A stretch of DNA of 57,165 nucleotides from Spirochaetaceae bacterium (GTDB lineage Bacteria; Spirochaetota; Spirochaetia; DSM-27196; PWMO01): positions 1 through 57,165 of the forward strand of contig REDM01000211.1 of assembly GCA_007693485.1 (NCBI GenBank), in the 5' to 3' direction. Position 1 is the first letter of the stretch. Every line of letters starts with the position of its first letter. This document shows, in pieces, positions 56,187 to 57,165 of this stretch. The position numbers and the translations under genes were made by a program. The notes under the pieces were generated by a model, which worked only from the letters and a program-made list of their open reading frames with translations, ran no database searches and was not told the DNA's origin.

Positions 56187-56918
56187 CTACTTCCGGCCGA
56201 TGAGGACCAGCTGCGGCTGCCGTGCGAATCCGCGGCTCTCCATGCGGTGGAAGATTCGGGCGGCAGCGCGCCGAATTGCCGGATAGTCGGGTGAGTCCTC
56301 GGCAAATGAGAGATAGTCCTCCAGATAACTCCGCTCGCCGGCGATGTACTCTGCATCAGCGGGATGGGCAGGATCGAGCGGCTCAGACGGCCAGCGTTCC
56401 TGCCAACCAATCACAAATCCGGCGTCGGCGAGCGACTGCAGTACCGTGTGCGCGGAGAACGATTCACCGTGCGGAATCCCCATGACCCGGTCAACCCACG
56501 CTTTCAGATGGTGCATGTCGCGGCCGGTCTCCTCGGCGGATGACTGCACGTCGGCCACGATCTCCATCACCACGAGCACCCCGCCGGGGCGCAGAACACG
56601 GCGCGCCTCTCCGAGGGCCGCAGGAACATCCGCCAGGTGGTGCAGCAGATCGCAGCACAACACCGCATCAAAGCACGCGTCGGGAAAGGGGAGCGTCTCG
56701 GCGTTGGCCTGCAGCACGGTGCAGTCTACATCGGGCTCGAGCCCCTGCAGGCAGTCGCGCGCCTCGTCGAGGGCCACGGGATCGCGGTCCACGCCCACCA
56801 GCCGCGTTATCGTGGGGAGTTTCTCCACAAATCGACGGGTCACCGCCCCGTCCCCGCAGCCGATATCGAGCAGGCGAACCAGCGAATAATCTGACAGGTG
56901 CTCGATCAGGTCCGGCAC
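56187..56918 (-). CDS. Class I SAM-dependent methyltransferase
   Basis: LLDIGCGDGAVTRRF, FDAVLCCDLLHHLADVPAALGEARRVLRPGG. Confidence 0.9.
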   Translation of the reverse strand: MPDLIEHLSDYSLVRLLDIGCGDGAVTRRFVEKLPTITRLVGVDRDPVALDEARDCLQGLEPDVDCTVLQANAETLPFPDACFDAVLCCDLLHHLADVPAALGEARRVLRPGGVLVVMEIVADVQSSAEETGRDMHHLKAWVDRVMGIPHGESFSAHTVLQSLADAGFVIGWQERWPSEPLDPAHPADAEYIAGERSYLEDYLSFAEDSPDYPAIRRAAARIFHRMESRGFARQPQLVLIGRK

Positions 56919-57165
56919 ACGGAAACATCCTCTCTCGGCGGTGGTTCGTGGAGCACCGCGTCGGGTATGGCGCGCATCGCTTCGGTCAGCAGGGCACGCA
57001 CATCCAGATCGACGTCCATCGGGCCGCTGAGCATCCGCTTGTACCGCCGCGCGCCGGGCCGCCCGGCAAAGAGGCCGAGCATGTGCCGCAGAACTGAACG
57101 CGCGTGCTTCCCGCTCTCGCGTACGCGCCGTTCGATGTAGGGAACCATCTCGTCGAGCACCATGG
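56906..57165 (-). CDS. dusA: tRNA-dihydrouridine synthase (DusA-like), C-terminal part; runs off the window
   Basis: C-terminal SVLRHMLGLFAGRPGARRYKRMLS. Confidence 0.8.
   Translation of the reverse strand, partial: MVLDEMVPYIERRVRESGKHARSVLRHMLGLFAGRPGARRYKRMLSGPMDVDLDVRALLTEAMRAIPDAVLHEPPPREDVSVCRT

Noticed and set aside
1-57165. Search for tRNA/rRNA genes, insertion sequences, phage or defence systems
   Set aside because: None recognised; gene order looks like core chromosome, though short RNAs cannot be excluded without covariance-model searches.

Overview
A 57.2 kb, gene-dense, GC-rich bacterial chromosomal window. Gene content suggests a free-living spirochaete (inference only). No rRNA, tRNA, CRISPR array, transposase or prophage was recognised. 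Housekeeping content: mtlD, bpt, metY, cysK, an ABC importer, M16 protease, parE/parC, pcm, mcsA-mcsB-clpC, ftsY plus a Lol-type ABC exporter, prfB with its +1 frameshift site, an encapsulin/encapsulated-ferritin pair, an rnf-like cluster, rluA, pcnB and the 3' end of a dusA-like gene. The best leads are loci whose families are recognisable but whose defining residues or subunits are missing or rearranged: (1) an rnfC-D-E-A cluster with no rnfG/rnfB and with some membrane [2Fe-2S] Cys ligands substituted, preceded by an unknown 517-aa membrane protein; (2) an McsB-like protein lacking the guanidino-kinase catalytic residues, in an intact mcsA-mcsB-clpC operon; (3) an EncFtn-encapsulin operon with an added exported protein; (4) a P-loop NTPase/Gls24-like fusion; (5) a GH57-like protein lacking the expected nucleophile Glu; (6) a MA-like/TPR protein with HExxH changed to HAxxH; (7) a tungsten-type radical SAM/SPASM maturase beside a divergent unknown small ORF. 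All family calls come from reading motifs by eye; no database search was run.
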